Below, piece by piece: positions 10,016 through 17,660 of a stretch of DNA of 34,694 bases. The translations under genes were made by a program, and so were the position numbers. Positions within the stretch are counted from its first letter, which is position 1. The number at the start of each line of letters is the position of its first letter. A model generated the notes under the pieces. It was given only the letters and a program-made list of their open reading frames with translations. It was not told where the DNA came from and made no database searches. The DNA comes from Terriglobales bacterium (GTDB lineage Bacteria > Acidobacteriota > Terriglobia > Terriglobales > Acidobacteriaceae), in NCBI GenBank assembly GCA_015655195.1, contig JAATFM010000166.1, positions 1-34,694 on the forward strand. The letters are read 5' to 3'.

Positions 10016-10815
10016 GAACCAAGGCCCTTCTGTTTCTTCTGGGGTTTGGACGCGGCCCCGCCGAGCAGGGAAGCGCCTGCTGCTTTGGCGCGGCGCTGGC
10101 GAAAGGCTTCATACAGCACCACCGCGCCGGCAGCCGAGACATTAAGCGAGCTGACGCCGCCTGCCATCGGAATCCGCAGCATGTGGTCGCAGGTGCGCTT
10201 GACGAGATCGTGCAGGCCGGCACCCTCGCGGCCCAGCACCAGCACGCAGTCTCCGGTGAAATCGAACTGGTCGTAATCCGCCTCGCCGCGCTCGTCGAGA
10301 CCGACAATCCAGAGGTTCTGTTTCTTCAACTCTTCCAGAGCCCGCACCAGATTTACGACGCGGGCGATTCGCAGATGTTCCGCCGCGCCAGCGCTGGCCT
10401 TGACCGCAACCGGGCTCAACGGAGCAGAACGCCGCTCGGTCAGCACCACGCCATCCACGCCTGCGCCATCGGCTACGCGCAGCAGTGCGCCAAGGTTTTG
10501 CGGGTCTTCCACACCGTCGAGTGCGAGCAGCAGCCGAGGCGCGCCTGGCTTCTGAGCCTGAAACAAATCCTCGATGGAGAGAAACTCCGCCTCGCGCACT
10601 ACTGCCACAATGCCCTGGTGCGCGGGAACGCCGGCAAGCTGCGTCAACTGCTCGCGCGACTCCTGCCGAACACGCACCCCAGCCTCGCGGCAGGCGGCAA
10701 CGAGCCGCTCCAGCCGCACATCGTTGCGCTCGCGAGCCACTACCACGTGGTCGAAGCGCCTGCGGCCCGCCTTCAACGCCTCCTCTACCGGATGGACGCC
10801 GTACAAAATCTCCAT
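10012..10815 (-). CDS. rlmB: 23S rRNA 2'-O-ribose methyltransferase, TrmH/SpoU family (RlmB-like)
   Basis: SPOUT methyltransferase that transfers a methyl from S-adenosylmethionine to a ribose in 23S rRNA (Gm2251 for RlmB). 267 residues with an N-terminal substrate-binding domain (MEILYGVHPVEEALKAG) and the three SpoU motifs: DGVEDPQNLGALLR, where the Asn and Arg are catalytic, VLGREGAGL, and IPMAGGVSSLNVSAAGAVVLYE forming the knot. The C-terminus is Lys- and Gln-rich and may be an RNA-binding tail. Its stop overlaps the downstream secreted protein gene (GTGA). The gene lies 17 bases downstream of higA2 on the same strand. The exact target nucleotide cannot be read from the sequence; TrmH-family ambiguity remains. 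Confidence 0.92.
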   Translation of the reverse strand: MEILYGVHPVEEALKAGRRRFDHVVVARERNDVRLERLVAACREAGVRVRQESREQLTQLAGVPAHQGIVAVVREAEFLSIEDLFQAQKPGAPRLLLALDGVEDPQNLGALLRVADGAGVDGVVLTERRSAPLSPVAVKASAGAAEHLRIARVVNLVRALEELKKQNLWIVGLDERGEADYDQFDFTGDCVLVLGREGAGLHDLVKRTCDHMLRIPMAGGVSSLNVSAAGAVVLYEAFRQRRAKAAGASLLGGAASKPQKKQKGLGS

Positions 10816-10832
10816 ATTTCCAGTGTAGAAGC

Positions 10833-11120
10833 TCAGGCGGCCCGCGGCTTAATCTGCCCGTGGTCGGGATTGGCCTTGGCAAGCCGCAGATCGTACTCGT
10901 TCTGCAGATTCAACCAGAACTGGGCCGGCAGCTTGAAATAAATCCCCAGCCGCACCGCCGTATCCGCCGAGATTCCCCGATTGCCGCGCAGCACCGCATG
11001 AATTCGCGGCTGCGGCACATGCAGTTCCTTAGCCAGCCGATACGCCGTCAGCCCCAGAGGCTCCATGAACTCCGTCAGCAATATATCGCCGGGATGGATT
11101 GCGGCTGCTGGAATCTTCAT
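10833..11120 (-). CDS. higA: HigA-family (XRE) antitoxin
   Basis: 95 residues with the typical HigA/VapI signature: IHPGDILLTEFMEPLGLTAY at the N-terminus, then the helix-turn-helix RLAKELHVPQPRIHAVLRGNRGISADTAVRLGIYF, and the C-terminal FWLNLQNEYDLRLAK. It neutralises the HigB toxin and represses the operon. It starts 12 bases after the toxin stop. This is a second, distinct higBA pair in the window; it is canonical, unlike the Gp49-like pair at 3382-4046. It is followed after 17 bases by rlmB. Confidence 0.93.
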   Translation of the reverse strand: MKIPAAAIHPGDILLTEFMEPLGLTAYRLAKELHVPQPRIHAVLRGNRGISADTAVRLGIYFKLPAQFWLNLQNEYDLRLAKANPDHGQIKPRAA

Positions 11121-11132
11121 CTCTTTGCCCTT

Positions 11133-11414
11133 TCAGTGGTAATCGACAATTTCCACCCGGCGCGCGTTGCCGGCGCTCCACACAAAGCAAATACGGTACT
11201 GGTCGTTAATCCGAATGCTGTACTGGGCCGCCCGATCGCCGCGCAGCTTTTCCAGGCGATTGCCCGGCGGCACACGCAGGTTCTCCAATGCCAGAGCCGC
11301 ATTCAGAATGTAGAGCTTTTTCAGTCCCTTTACCTGCAAACTTACCGGCAGGATTTTGCACCTGCCCGTCTCCCACAACTTGCGCGTCTCGCTGTCGTAG
11401 AAGTCGAGTATCAC
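11133..11414 (-). CDS. higB: HigB-family toxin (RelE superfamily)
   Basis: Ribosome-dependent mRNA endonuclease. The start is the GTG at 11414, which gives 93 residues, the family norm; the frame continues upstream to 11594, but that stretch is not HigB-like. Motifs: ILDFYDSETRKLWETG at the N-terminus and the signature LRGDRAAQYSIRINDQYRICFVW ending in VEIVDYH, whose His and basic residues form the nuclease site. The transcript may be nearly leaderless, because a large inverted repeat lies only seven bases upstream of the GTG. Divergent from the ECF sigma gene. Confidence 0.92.
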   Translation of the reverse strand: MILDFYDSETRKLWETGRCKILPVSLQVKGLKKLYILNAALALENLRVPPGNRLEKLRGDRAAQYSIRINDQYRICFVWSAGNARRVEIVDYH

Positions 11415-11420
11415 TCCACG

Positions 11421-11459
11421 ATAGTAACGCACCGCGTTCGTATCGCAATGCGTCACTAT
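11421..11459 (-). promoter_or_regulatory. inverted repeat at higBA start, probable operator
   Basis: Arms ATAGTAACGCA (11421-11431) and TGCGTCACTAT (11449-11459) pair at 10 of 11 positions across a 17-base spacer, seven bases upstream of the toxin GTG. On the minus strand TTGCGA, then 16 bases, then TACTAT could be a -35/-10 pair inside the palindrome, which would let the HigA complex block RNA polymerase. The repeat is seen; the promoter reading is inferred. Confidence 0.65.
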
Positions 11460-11547
11460 TGAAATTCGCTTGCATCCATCCTCTGCCGGCGACATGCTTT
11501 TCTTCAACCCGCCATGCCCGCCACAGAGCCAAAAACCGGAAACGGGC

Positions 11548-11573
11548 TGGAACCGCCAGCCCGGCGCAACGTA
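11548..11573 (+). promoter_or_regulatory. ECF-type promoter upstream of the sigma gene
   Basis: TGGAAC, 16 bases, then CGTA. This matches the spacing and most bases of the Bacillus sigma-W consensus (TGAAAC-N16-CGTA) and the general GGAAC-type ECF -35. It ends about 60 bases before the sigma ATG. ECF sigma factors commonly transcribe their own operon, which fits. Confidence 0.5.
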
Positions 11574-11636
11574 AAGATTTGTAAAGACAGCCAATTTTCC
11601 GCGCCTCGACTGCTAACCTCGCGTCTATAGAAGCAG

Positions 11637-12320
11637 ATGCGTGCACTTGCCTCCATCCAGTCGGTTTTTACCTCGGGCTCCGCAGCCGCCAGTTCCGCGG
11701 CGCAGGAGCAGGATGCCGTTCGTCAGGAGAACCTCGCCATTGCGGCGGGGCTCAAGCGCCGCGAGGCCGGCCTGCTCGATACGCTGATCGTCCGCTACCA
11801 GCACCGCCTGCTACGCTACCTTGTTTACCTCACGGGAAACCGCGATCTGGCCGAAGACCTCTTTCAGGAGGTCTGGATGCGTGTGCTCCTCCGCGGCGAC
11901 CAGTTCAACGGCAAATCGCGCTTCGACACCTGGCTTTTCACCATCGCGCGCAATCTGGTCATCGATTTCCGGCGCAAGCGCACGCTCTCTAGTCTGGACG
12001 AGCTGATCGACGGCCCCTCCGAGGACGACCGCCCGATGAGCCTGAACCTGATCGACGGACAGGCAACGCCCTTTGCCCGCATGGCAACGAGCGAGGACCG
12101 CGAGCGCGTATCCACAGCGCTGTTGGAAATTGATACGCTCTACCGCGAGGTTCTGGTGTTACGCTTTCACGAGGAGCTTTCCCTCCAGGAGATTGCCGCC
12201 GTGACTCGCGCACCGCTCTCCACCGTCAAGAGCCGCCTCTATCGCGGGCTGGCCGCTATCAAGCCGATGCTGGAGCAGCACAATTTCTCTCCCTCCGACA
12301 CCGCAGGAGCCGCGGGATGA
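11637..12320 (+). CDS. RNA polymerase ECF sigma factor (RpoE-like)
   Basis: 227 residues. Region 2 is visible at [39 protein letters not shown], with the RNA-polymerase-contact and -10 recognition helices ([20 protein letters not shown]). Region 4 is [48 protein letters not shown], the -35 binding helix-turn-helix. The N-terminal 40 residues (Ala/Ser/Gln rich) are extra to the minimum. No Shine-Dalgarno is obvious before the ATG. The stop overlaps the next gene by four bases (ATGA), the usual arrangement for a sigma/regulator pair. The promoter at 11548-11573 suggests autoregulation. ECF subgroup and stimulus unknown. Confidence 0.93.
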   Translation: MRALASIQSVFTSGSAAASSAAQEQDAVRQENLAIAAGLKRREAGLLDTLIVRYQHRLLRYLVYLTGNRDLAEDLFQEVWMRVLLRGDQFNGKSRFDTWLFTIARNLVIDFRRKRTLSSLDELIDGPSEDDRPMSLNLIDGQATPFARMATSEDRERVSTALLEIDTLYREVLVLRFHEELSLQEIAAVTRAPLSTVKSRLYRGLAAIKPMLEQHNFSPSDTAGAAG

Positions 12321-12673
12321 ACCGCGCAGCCGGCGACCCCGGCTCGAAAGCCGAACTTGCAGCCTCACTGGCCAATGGCCTCTCCGCGGAGCGCGACCGC
12401 AAGGTGGCGCATTCCACGCGCCGCGTGGTGCTGGCCTCGCTCGGCGTTCTGAACGATCAGAAGGCAGGCCGCAAGCGCACCCGCGCCGTGGCCTTGGCCG
12501 CAACGCTCGTTGTGCTGCTGGTAGTTGGGCCGCTGGTCTGGTGGGCCGCGGAAGACCTCATCTCCGGCGAACACCTCGGCGACCTGACCAGCCAGTTTGC
12601 CCTGTGGGTCTGCATCCTGTGCCCGGCATTGCTGGCCGCGGCGCTGATGGCAGGCTGGCTGCGGAAACGCTAG
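12317..12673 (+). CDS. two-helix membrane protein coupled to the ECF sigma gene (candidate anti-sigma)
   Basis: 118 residues. An N-terminal region of about 55 residues rich in charged residues is followed by two hydrophobic helices ([20 protein letters not shown] and [22 protein letters not shown]) and a short basic tail. Translationally coupled to the sigma factor through an ATGA overlap, so it is the natural candidate for its membrane-bound regulator. No zinc-binding anti-sigma motif (HxxxCxxC) is visible and I recognise no known anti-sigma family, so the role is inferred from context only. Its stop is followed by the convergent fmdB after three bases. Confidence 0.8.
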   Translation: MNRAAGDPGSKAELAASLANGLSAERDRKVAHSTRRVVLASLGVLNDQKAGRKRTRAVALAATLVVLLVVGPLVWWAAEDLISGEHLGDLTSQFALWVCILCPALLAAALMAGWLRKR

Positions 12674-12676
12674 CCG

Positions 12677-13042
12677 CTATTTCTCGCCAGACGATGAGCT
12701 TGGTGACGGACTGGACGGCGAAGCTGTGCTACTTGAAGCTGCGGGCGCTGTGGTGCTACCCGATGTATTGCTCTCCGTTCCATTCGTCGTTCCGCTCGTC
12801 GAATCCGATGCAGGCTTGCTTGCGCCGTCCGGCGCGCTCTTTGCAGCGCCGCCTGAGGCCGGCTTGGGCGCGTAGTCGTTGATGTACCACCCCGCACCCT
12901 TGAACTGAAGGGCCGGCGCGGTCAGCGGGCGCTCCACAGCGCCGCCGCACTTCGGGCAGACCGTCTCCGGCGTGTCGCTGAACTTCTGAACTTTTTCATA
13001 CTCGTAACCGCACTGTGTGCAGCGATAGGCATACAACGGCAA
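12677..13042 (-). CDS. FmdB-family zinc ribbon protein with low-complexity tail
   Basis: 121 residues from the TTG at 13042. That start is chosen because a GGAG lies eight bases upstream and because it yields the family opening (a Pro-Leu-Tyr-Ala-Tyr-Arg-Cys start). Two CxxC knuckles, CTQCG and CPKCG, bracket the FmdB zinc ribbon (YEYEKVQKFSDTPETV). The segment LQFKGAGWYINDYAP is characteristic of the family and follows the ribbon. The second half is a Ser/Thr/Ala/Pro-rich disordered tail of about 60 residues. FmdB proteins are putative regulators or ribosome-associated factors with no settled function. Two palindromes upstream may control it. Confidence 0.88.
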   Translation of the reverse strand: MPLYAYRCTQCGYEYEKVQKFSDTPETVCPKCGGAVERPLTAPALQFKGAGWYINDYAPKPASGGAAKSAPDGASKPASDSTSGTTNGTESNTSGSTTAPAASSSTASPSSPSPSSSSGEK

Positions 13043-13071
13043 GGCTTTTACTCCAGAAAACAGAAAATCTC

Positions 13072-13103
13072 TTTTCGCGAAAAACTGGCGCTTTCCGCGA
13101 AAG
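13072..13103. promoter_or_regulatory. two TTTCGCGAAA-type palindromes upstream of fmdB
   Basis: TTTTCGCGAAAA (13072-13083) is a perfect 12-bp palindrome. CTTTC-CGC-GAAAG (13091-13103) is a second with perfect 5-bp arms. Their centres are about 20 bases apart, two helical turns, so both would face the same side of the DNA. A third related site, TTTCCGCGAAAA, lies at 20169-20180 upstream of another zinc-ribbon gene. Confidence 0.45.
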
Positions 13104-13200
13104 GATGACAGAAACATCTATTTCCATTGTACCGGCAGGGCGAAAGTCCTTTCGAACCTCCGCCCCGCCGTTCTGTTCTCTAATCCCTATTCCCGGTTTT

Positions 13201-13779
13201 TCACTTAGCGTCCACGGCAACCGTGGCCGTATGGTTCTCCCAGCTCAGCGTGATCGTGCCGGTGCCGTCGCTCTTGTCGGAGATTGTGTAGACCAGGTCC
13301 TCGACCGTCGCCGGAGGCGCGGACATTGTCATCGGCGTCTTGCCCAGGTCCTTCGTCGCGTCATACGCAAGGCCCCACTCACCCGTGGCCTTGCTTACAA
13401 TCAGCGTCCAGTTGTCAGGGTCGGAGATGTCAGCAAAAAGCGTATAGGTTCCCTTCGGCACAGCCAGCGTGCCAATCTTTACATCGCCGTCGAGCACGAG
13501 CGTGGTGGCGGCATTCGCGCCGGCGCGCCAGACGGGATAGTGCGGGTCCTTGCTGATGAGGCCGTCTTTGGTGAAAATCTTCCCGGCGCGGCCCTTGACC
13601 CGCGGCGACGAGTAGGCAATCGAGATGGCTTTGCCGCCGATCGTGCCCTCAGCCTTCTCGGCGGGGCTGGCTGGCGGAGCCTTGGGTTTGGAAGGCATGG
13701 AGGACATCTGGGCGGAGGCGGAGAGGGTAACAGCGAACAGGCCCAGACAACAGGCGAGACAATAGAGAAGACGCTTCAT
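13201..13779 (-). CDS. secreted DUF2911 protein
   Basis: 192 residues starting at ATG 13779, with AGGAG 10-14 bases upstream. A signal peptide (MKRLLYCLACCLGLFAVTLSASAQ) is followed by a Met/Pro/Lys-rich linker and the DUF2911 domain. Recognisable pieces are SIAYSSPRVKGRAGKIF, VWRAGANAATTLVLDGDVKIG, LAVPKGTYTLFADIS, DNWTLIVSKATGEWG and the closing LSWENHTATVAVDAK. The family is common in Bacteroidetes and Acidobacteria and is exported; function is not established. It is divergent from prpB across 217 bases. The protein is probably periplasmic or loosely cell-surface bound. Confidence 0.9.
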   Translation of the reverse strand: MKRLLYCLACCLGLFAVTLSASAQMSSMPSKPKAPPASPAEKAEGTIGGKAISIAYSSPRVKGRAGKIFTKDGLISKDPHYPVWRAGANAATTLVLDGDVKIGTLAVPKGTYTLFADISDPDNWTLIVSKATGEWGLAYDATKDLGKTPMTMSAPPATVEDLVYTISDKSDGTGTITLSWENHTATVAVDAK

Positions 13780-13996
13780 GGATTCATGCTCCTAAAGAAA
13801 CGGTTGCGAAAAACGATTGGCGAAAACGTTTAGCGGCGAAGGGTTGACGACAGCGTTACAGCGTAAACCTTAGATGCGGATGATTGTCGCACGGTACTGG
13901 CCGCCAAGGCGAGAACCGGACGCCGCGCAGCCCTTCCTGCCAGCCCCTCCCGGCGATTGATATGATTCCTCCCAGACGGGGCAATCCAGACGGACC

Positions 13997-14896
13997 ATGT
14001 CGAACAACGCATCCAATCTCACTCCCGGCGCTCGCTTCCGCGCCGCACTGGCCGCGGAAAAACCGCTCCAGGTGGCTGGCGCCATCAACGCCTACACGGC
14101 GCGGCTGGCCGAAGCAACGGGCTTCCGCGCGCTCTATCTTTCCGGCGGCGGCGTGGCGGCGAATTCGCTCGGCCTGCCCGATCTCGGCATCAGCACCATG
14201 GAAGATGTGCTGACCGACGTGCGCCGCATTACCGATGCCAGCCCGCTGCCGCTGCTTGTGGACATCGACACCGGATGGGGCGGCGCATTCAACATCGCCC
14301 GCACCATCCGGTCGATGATTAAGTTCGGCGCGGCCGCCGTGCACATCGAGGATCAAGTAGGCGCCAAGCGCTGCGGCCATCGCCCCGGCAAGGAGCTTGT
14401 TCCTGCCGCCGAAATGGTGGACCGCATCAAGGCCGCAGCGGATGCCAAAACCGATCCGGCCTTTGTGCTGATGGCCCGCACCGACGCACTGGCCAGTGAG
14501 GGCCTCGACGCCGCCATCGAGCGGGCACAGGCATACGTTGCCGCCGGCGCGGACATGATCTTTGCCGAAGCTGTACACGAGCTGGATCAGTACACGGCAT
14601 TTCGCCGGGCCGTTGGCGTGCCGGTTCTGGCCAACATCACCGAGTTCGGTCAGACACCGCTCTTTACCCGCGACCAGCTCGCCGTGGCGGGCGTGGACAT
14701 TGTGCTGTATTGCTGCGCCGCCTATCGCGCTATGAACGCTGCCGCGCTCAAGGTCTACGAGACCATCCGCGCCGAAGGCACGCAGCAAAGCGTGGTGCCG
14801 ATGATGCAATCCCGCGCCGATCTCTATAGGTACCTCGGCTACCACTCCTACGAGCGCAAGCTGGACGAGTTGTTCACGCAGAAACGCGAGAGCTAG
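13997..14896 (+). CDS. prpB: 2-methylisocitrate lyase
   Basis: Cleaves 2-methylisocitrate to pyruvate and succinate, the last step of the methylcitrate cycle for propionyl-CoA. 299 residues, normal for PrpB. The catalytic loop [21 protein letters not shown] places the nucleophilic Cys at position 126, and the metal-binding Asp pair is in [11 protein letters not shown] (D89 and D91). The substrate-shaping [16 protein letters not shown] and the ITEFGQTP segment are conserved in PrpB and differ from isocitrate lyase AceA. The start ATG lacks a strong Shine-Dalgarno. It begins the prpBCD cluster, with prpC following after 48 bases. Confidence 0.95.
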   Translation: MSNNASNLTPGARFRAALAAEKPLQVAGAINAYTARLAEATGFRALYLSGGGVAANSLGLPDLGISTMEDVLTDVRRITDASPLPLLVDIDTGWGGAFNIARTIRSMIKFGAAAVHIEDQVGAKRCGHRPGKELVPAAEMVDRIKAAADAKTDPAFVLMARTDALASEGLDAAIERAQAYVAAGADMIFAEAVHELDQYTAFRRAVGVPVLANITEFGQTPLFTRDQLAVAGVDIVLYCCAAYRAMNAAALKVYETIRAEGTQQSVVPMMQSRADLYRYLGYHSYERKLDELFTQKRES

Positions 14897-14944
14897 ACAC
14901 CGGCGCTTGCCATCCGTTACGTTTGTGCTCTCCGGAGTCTTCTG

Positions 14945-16099
14945 ATGACTGAAGCCGCAGCCCCCGCCTTCAAGCCCAAGAAATCCGTCGCGCTCTCCGG
15001 CACGCCCGCCGGCAACACCGCTCTCTGCACCGTGGGCCATACCGGCAACGATCTGCACTATCGCGGCTATGACATTCACGACCTCGCCGCGCATTGCGAA
15101 TATGAAGAGGTCGCGCATCTGCTCATCCACGGCAAGCTTCCCAATCAGGCTGAGCTGGCCACGTACAAAACGAAACTCGTCGCCGCACGCGGGCTTCCGG
15201 ATGCGGTGAAGCAGGCGCTGGAGCTGTTGCCCGGCTCCGCGCATCCCATGGACGTTCTCCGCACCGGCGTCTCGGTTCTCGGCTGCGTTTTGCCTGAGGA
15301 GAAAGACCACAATGCGGCCGATGCGGCAGACCTCGCCGATGCCTTGCTGGCACGGCTCACGTCAATGCTGCTCTACTGGCACCGCTACGCCGACCGTGGC
15401 GAGCGCATCGAAGTCGAAACCGAAGACGACTCCATTGCCGCCCACTTCCTGCATCTGCTCCACGGCGAGCCGCCCTCGCCGGAACACGTTGCCGCCATGC
15501 AGGCATCGCTCATTCTCTATGCCGAGCACGAGTTCAACGCTTCCACCTTTACGGCGCGGGTGATTGCGGGAACCGGCTCCGACATCTATTCCGCGATTAC
15601 CGGAGCCATTGGCGCGCTGAAAGGCCCCAAGCACGGCGGCGCGAATGAAGTGGCGCTGGAAATCCTTGAGCGATATGCTTCGCCCGACGAGGCCGGGGCC
15701 GATATTCGCCACCGCGTCGAAAATCGCGAAGTCATCATCGGCTTCGGCCATCCGGTTTACACCATCTCCGACCCGCGCAGCGACATCATCAAAGGCATCG
15801 CCCGCTCGCTGGCTGAGACAGCGGGCAATACGACGCTTTACGCAATAGCCGAGCGCATTGAATCCGTGATGCACGAGACCAAGCGCATGTTTCCCAATCT
15901 CGACTGGTTCAGCGCCGTGGCCTATGACGAGATGGAAGTGCCGATCGACCTCTTCACGCCGCTCTTCGTCATTGCCCGCACCGCAGGCTGGTCCGCGCAC
16001 GTTCTGGAGCAGCGCGCCGACGGCAAGATCATCCGCCCATCGGCGAACTACACCGGCCCCGAGCCGCTTGCGTTCGTACCGCTCGCCGAGCGGCCATAA
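14945..16099 (+). CDS. prpC: 2-methylcitrate synthase (citrate synthase family)
   Basis: Condenses propionyl-CoA with oxaloacetate to 2-methylcitrate. 384 residues, the short type II form without the N-terminal allosteric domain. GGAG lies seven bases before the ATG. The citrate synthase pattern is complete: [12 protein letters not shown] near the start, SGTGSD-like [28 protein letters not shown] with the catalytic His, and [17 protein letters not shown] with the second His. Operon position between prpB and prpD, rather than sequence alone, argues for methylcitrate rather than citrate synthase. The C-terminal [14 protein letters not shown] is a family end. Confidence 0.95.
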   Translation: MTEAAAPAFKPKKSVALSGTPAGNTALCTVGHTGNDLHYRGYDIHDLAAHCEYEEVAHLLIHGKLPNQAELATYKTKLVAARGLPDAVKQALELLPGSAHPMDVLRTGVSVLGCVLPEEKDHNAADAADLADALLARLTSMLLYWHRYADRGERIEVETEDDSIAAHFLHLLHGEPPSPEHVAAMQASLILYAEHEFNASTFTARVIAGTGSDIYSAITGAIGALKGPKHGGANEVALEILERYASPDEAGADIRHRVENREVIIGFGHPVYTISDPRSDIIKGIARSLAETAGNTTLYAIAERIESVMHETKRMFPNLDWFSAVAYDEMEVPIDLFTPLFVIARTAGWSAHVLEQRADGKIIRPSANYTGPEPLAFVPLAERP

Positions 16100-16114
16100 C
16101 ATTCAGGAGCATAC

Positions 16115-17563
16115 TTGTCCTCGCATATCTCGAACGACCGCCCCGCGCCCGACGCCGTTATTACCGACATCGCCGACTACGCGCTGAGCTACGAAATTAC
16201 CAGCGACCTCGCCCGGTCTACCGCCCGCGCCTGCCTGATTGACACGCTGGGCTGCGGCCTTGAAGCGCTCGAATACCCGGCCTGCACCAAGCTGCTCGGC
16301 CCCATCGTCCCCGGAACCACGGTCCCGAACGGCGCGCGCGTACCGGGAACGCCGTATCAGCTCGACCCTGTACAGGCGGCTTTCAACATCGGCGCAATGA
16401 TTCGCTGGCTCGACTTCAACGACACATGGCTCGCCGCCGAGTGGGGCCATCCTTCGGACAATCTCGGTGGGATTCTCGCCGTTGCCGACTGGATTTCGCG
16501 GACGAATATCGCGGAAGGCAAGCCGCCGCTTACCATGCGCGCGGTTCTCGACGCCATGATTCAGGCGCACGAGATTCAGGGCTGCATCGCTCTTGAAAAC
16601 TCCTTCAACAAGGTCGGCCTCGATCATGTCGTCCTCGTTAAAGTCGCTTCCACGGCTGTCATCTCGAAGCTGCTCGGCCTGACGCGCGAGCAAACAATCA
16701 ACGCCATCTCACTCGCATGGGTCGATGGGCAGAGCCTCCGCACTTACCGCCATGCGCCGAACACCGGCAGCCGTAAAAGCTGGGCCGCAGGCGACGCGAC
16801 GAGCCGTGCCGTGCGGCTGGCATTGATGGCCCGCGCTGGTGAGATGGGCTACCCGACCGCGCTGACTGCGAAGACGTGGGGCTTCTACGATGTTTCCTTT
16901 AAAAGCCAGCCCTTCCGCTTCCAACGGCCTTATGGCAGCTACGTAATGGAAAACGTGCTCTTCAAGATCAGCTACCCCGCCGAATTCCATGCGCAGACAG
17001 CCGTGGAAGCGGCGATGACGCTGCGGGCCGAGCTGGATCAACGTGGACTCCCCTCTGAAGCTATTCAAAAGATCACGATTCGCACGCATGAGGCATGTCT
17101 GCGAATCATCGACAAGAAAGGCCCGCTGGCCAATCCGGCAGACCGCGACCACTGCATTCAGTACATGGTTGCGATTCCGCTGATTTTCGGCCGGCTGACA
17201 GCCGCCGACTACGAAGACTCAATCGCGCAGGATCAACGCATCGATGCTCTGCGCGAGAAGATCGTTTGCGTTGAGGAGCCGCAATTTACCCGCGACTATC
17301 ACGATCCCGAAAAACGCTCCATCGCCAACGCGCTGCGCGTCGAACTCGACTCCGGCGAAATTCTAGAAGAGGCGGTCGAGTATCCGATCGGCCATCGCCG
17401 CCGCCGCGCAGAAGGCTTGCCGCTACTCGTCGATAAATTCAAGACCAACCTGGCGCGGCGTTTCCCGGAGGCGCAGCAGCAGCGGATTCTCGACGTATCG
17501 CTCGATTCGGCGCGGCTCGATGGAATGCCCGTACCCGAGTACGTCGATCTCTATCTGCCGTGA
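16115..17563 (+). CDS. prpD: 2-methylcitrate dehydratase
   Basis: Dehydrates 2-methylcitrate to 2-methyl-cis-aconitate. 482 residues, the family length. The start is TTG at 16115, since AGGAG lies seven bases upstream. MmgE/PrpD features include the N-terminal [16 protein letters not shown], the [28 protein letters not shown] core, the [19 protein letters not shown] helix, and the C-terminal region with [16 protein letters not shown]. It lies 15 bases after prpC, so all three genes form one operon. No prpE, prpF, acnD or propionate regulator is present nearby, so activation to propionyl-CoA must be encoded elsewhere. Confidence 0.95.
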   Translation: MSSHISNDRPAPDAVITDIADYALSYEITSDLARSTARACLIDTLGCGLEALEYPACTKLLGPIVPGTTVPNGARVPGTPYQLDPVQAAFNIGAMIRWLDFNDTWLAAEWGHPSDNLGGILAVADWISRTNIAEGKPPLTMRAVLDAMIQAHEIQGCIALENSFNKVGLDHVVLVKVASTAVISKLLGLTREQTINAISLAWVDGQSLRTYRHAPNTGSRKSWAAGDATSRAVRLALMARAGEMGYPTALTAKTWGFYDVSFKSQPFRFQRPYGSYVMENVLFKISYPAEFHAQTAVEAAMTLRAELDQRGLPSEAIQKITIRTHEACLRIIDKKGPLANPADRDHCIQYMVAIPLIFGRLTAADYEDSIAQDQRIDALREKIVCVEEPQFTRDYHDPEKRSIANALRVELDSGEILEEAVEYPIGHRRRRAEGLPLLVDKFKTNLARRFPEAQQQRILDVSLDSARLDGMPVPEYVDLYLP

Positions 17564-17660
17564 TTTCCGGCCCTGATTTTCGGCTGCAATTTTTAGCACA
17601 AACCGCCCCGGCGCGCTGATAATGGATTCGCCTCTCTATTTCAGCTTCAGCAGGTGTCCT

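Noticed and set aside
13856..15310. A 484-residue minus-strand reading frame
   Set aside because: It is antisense to prpB and prpC, lacks domain signatures, and is a typical high-G+C shadow.
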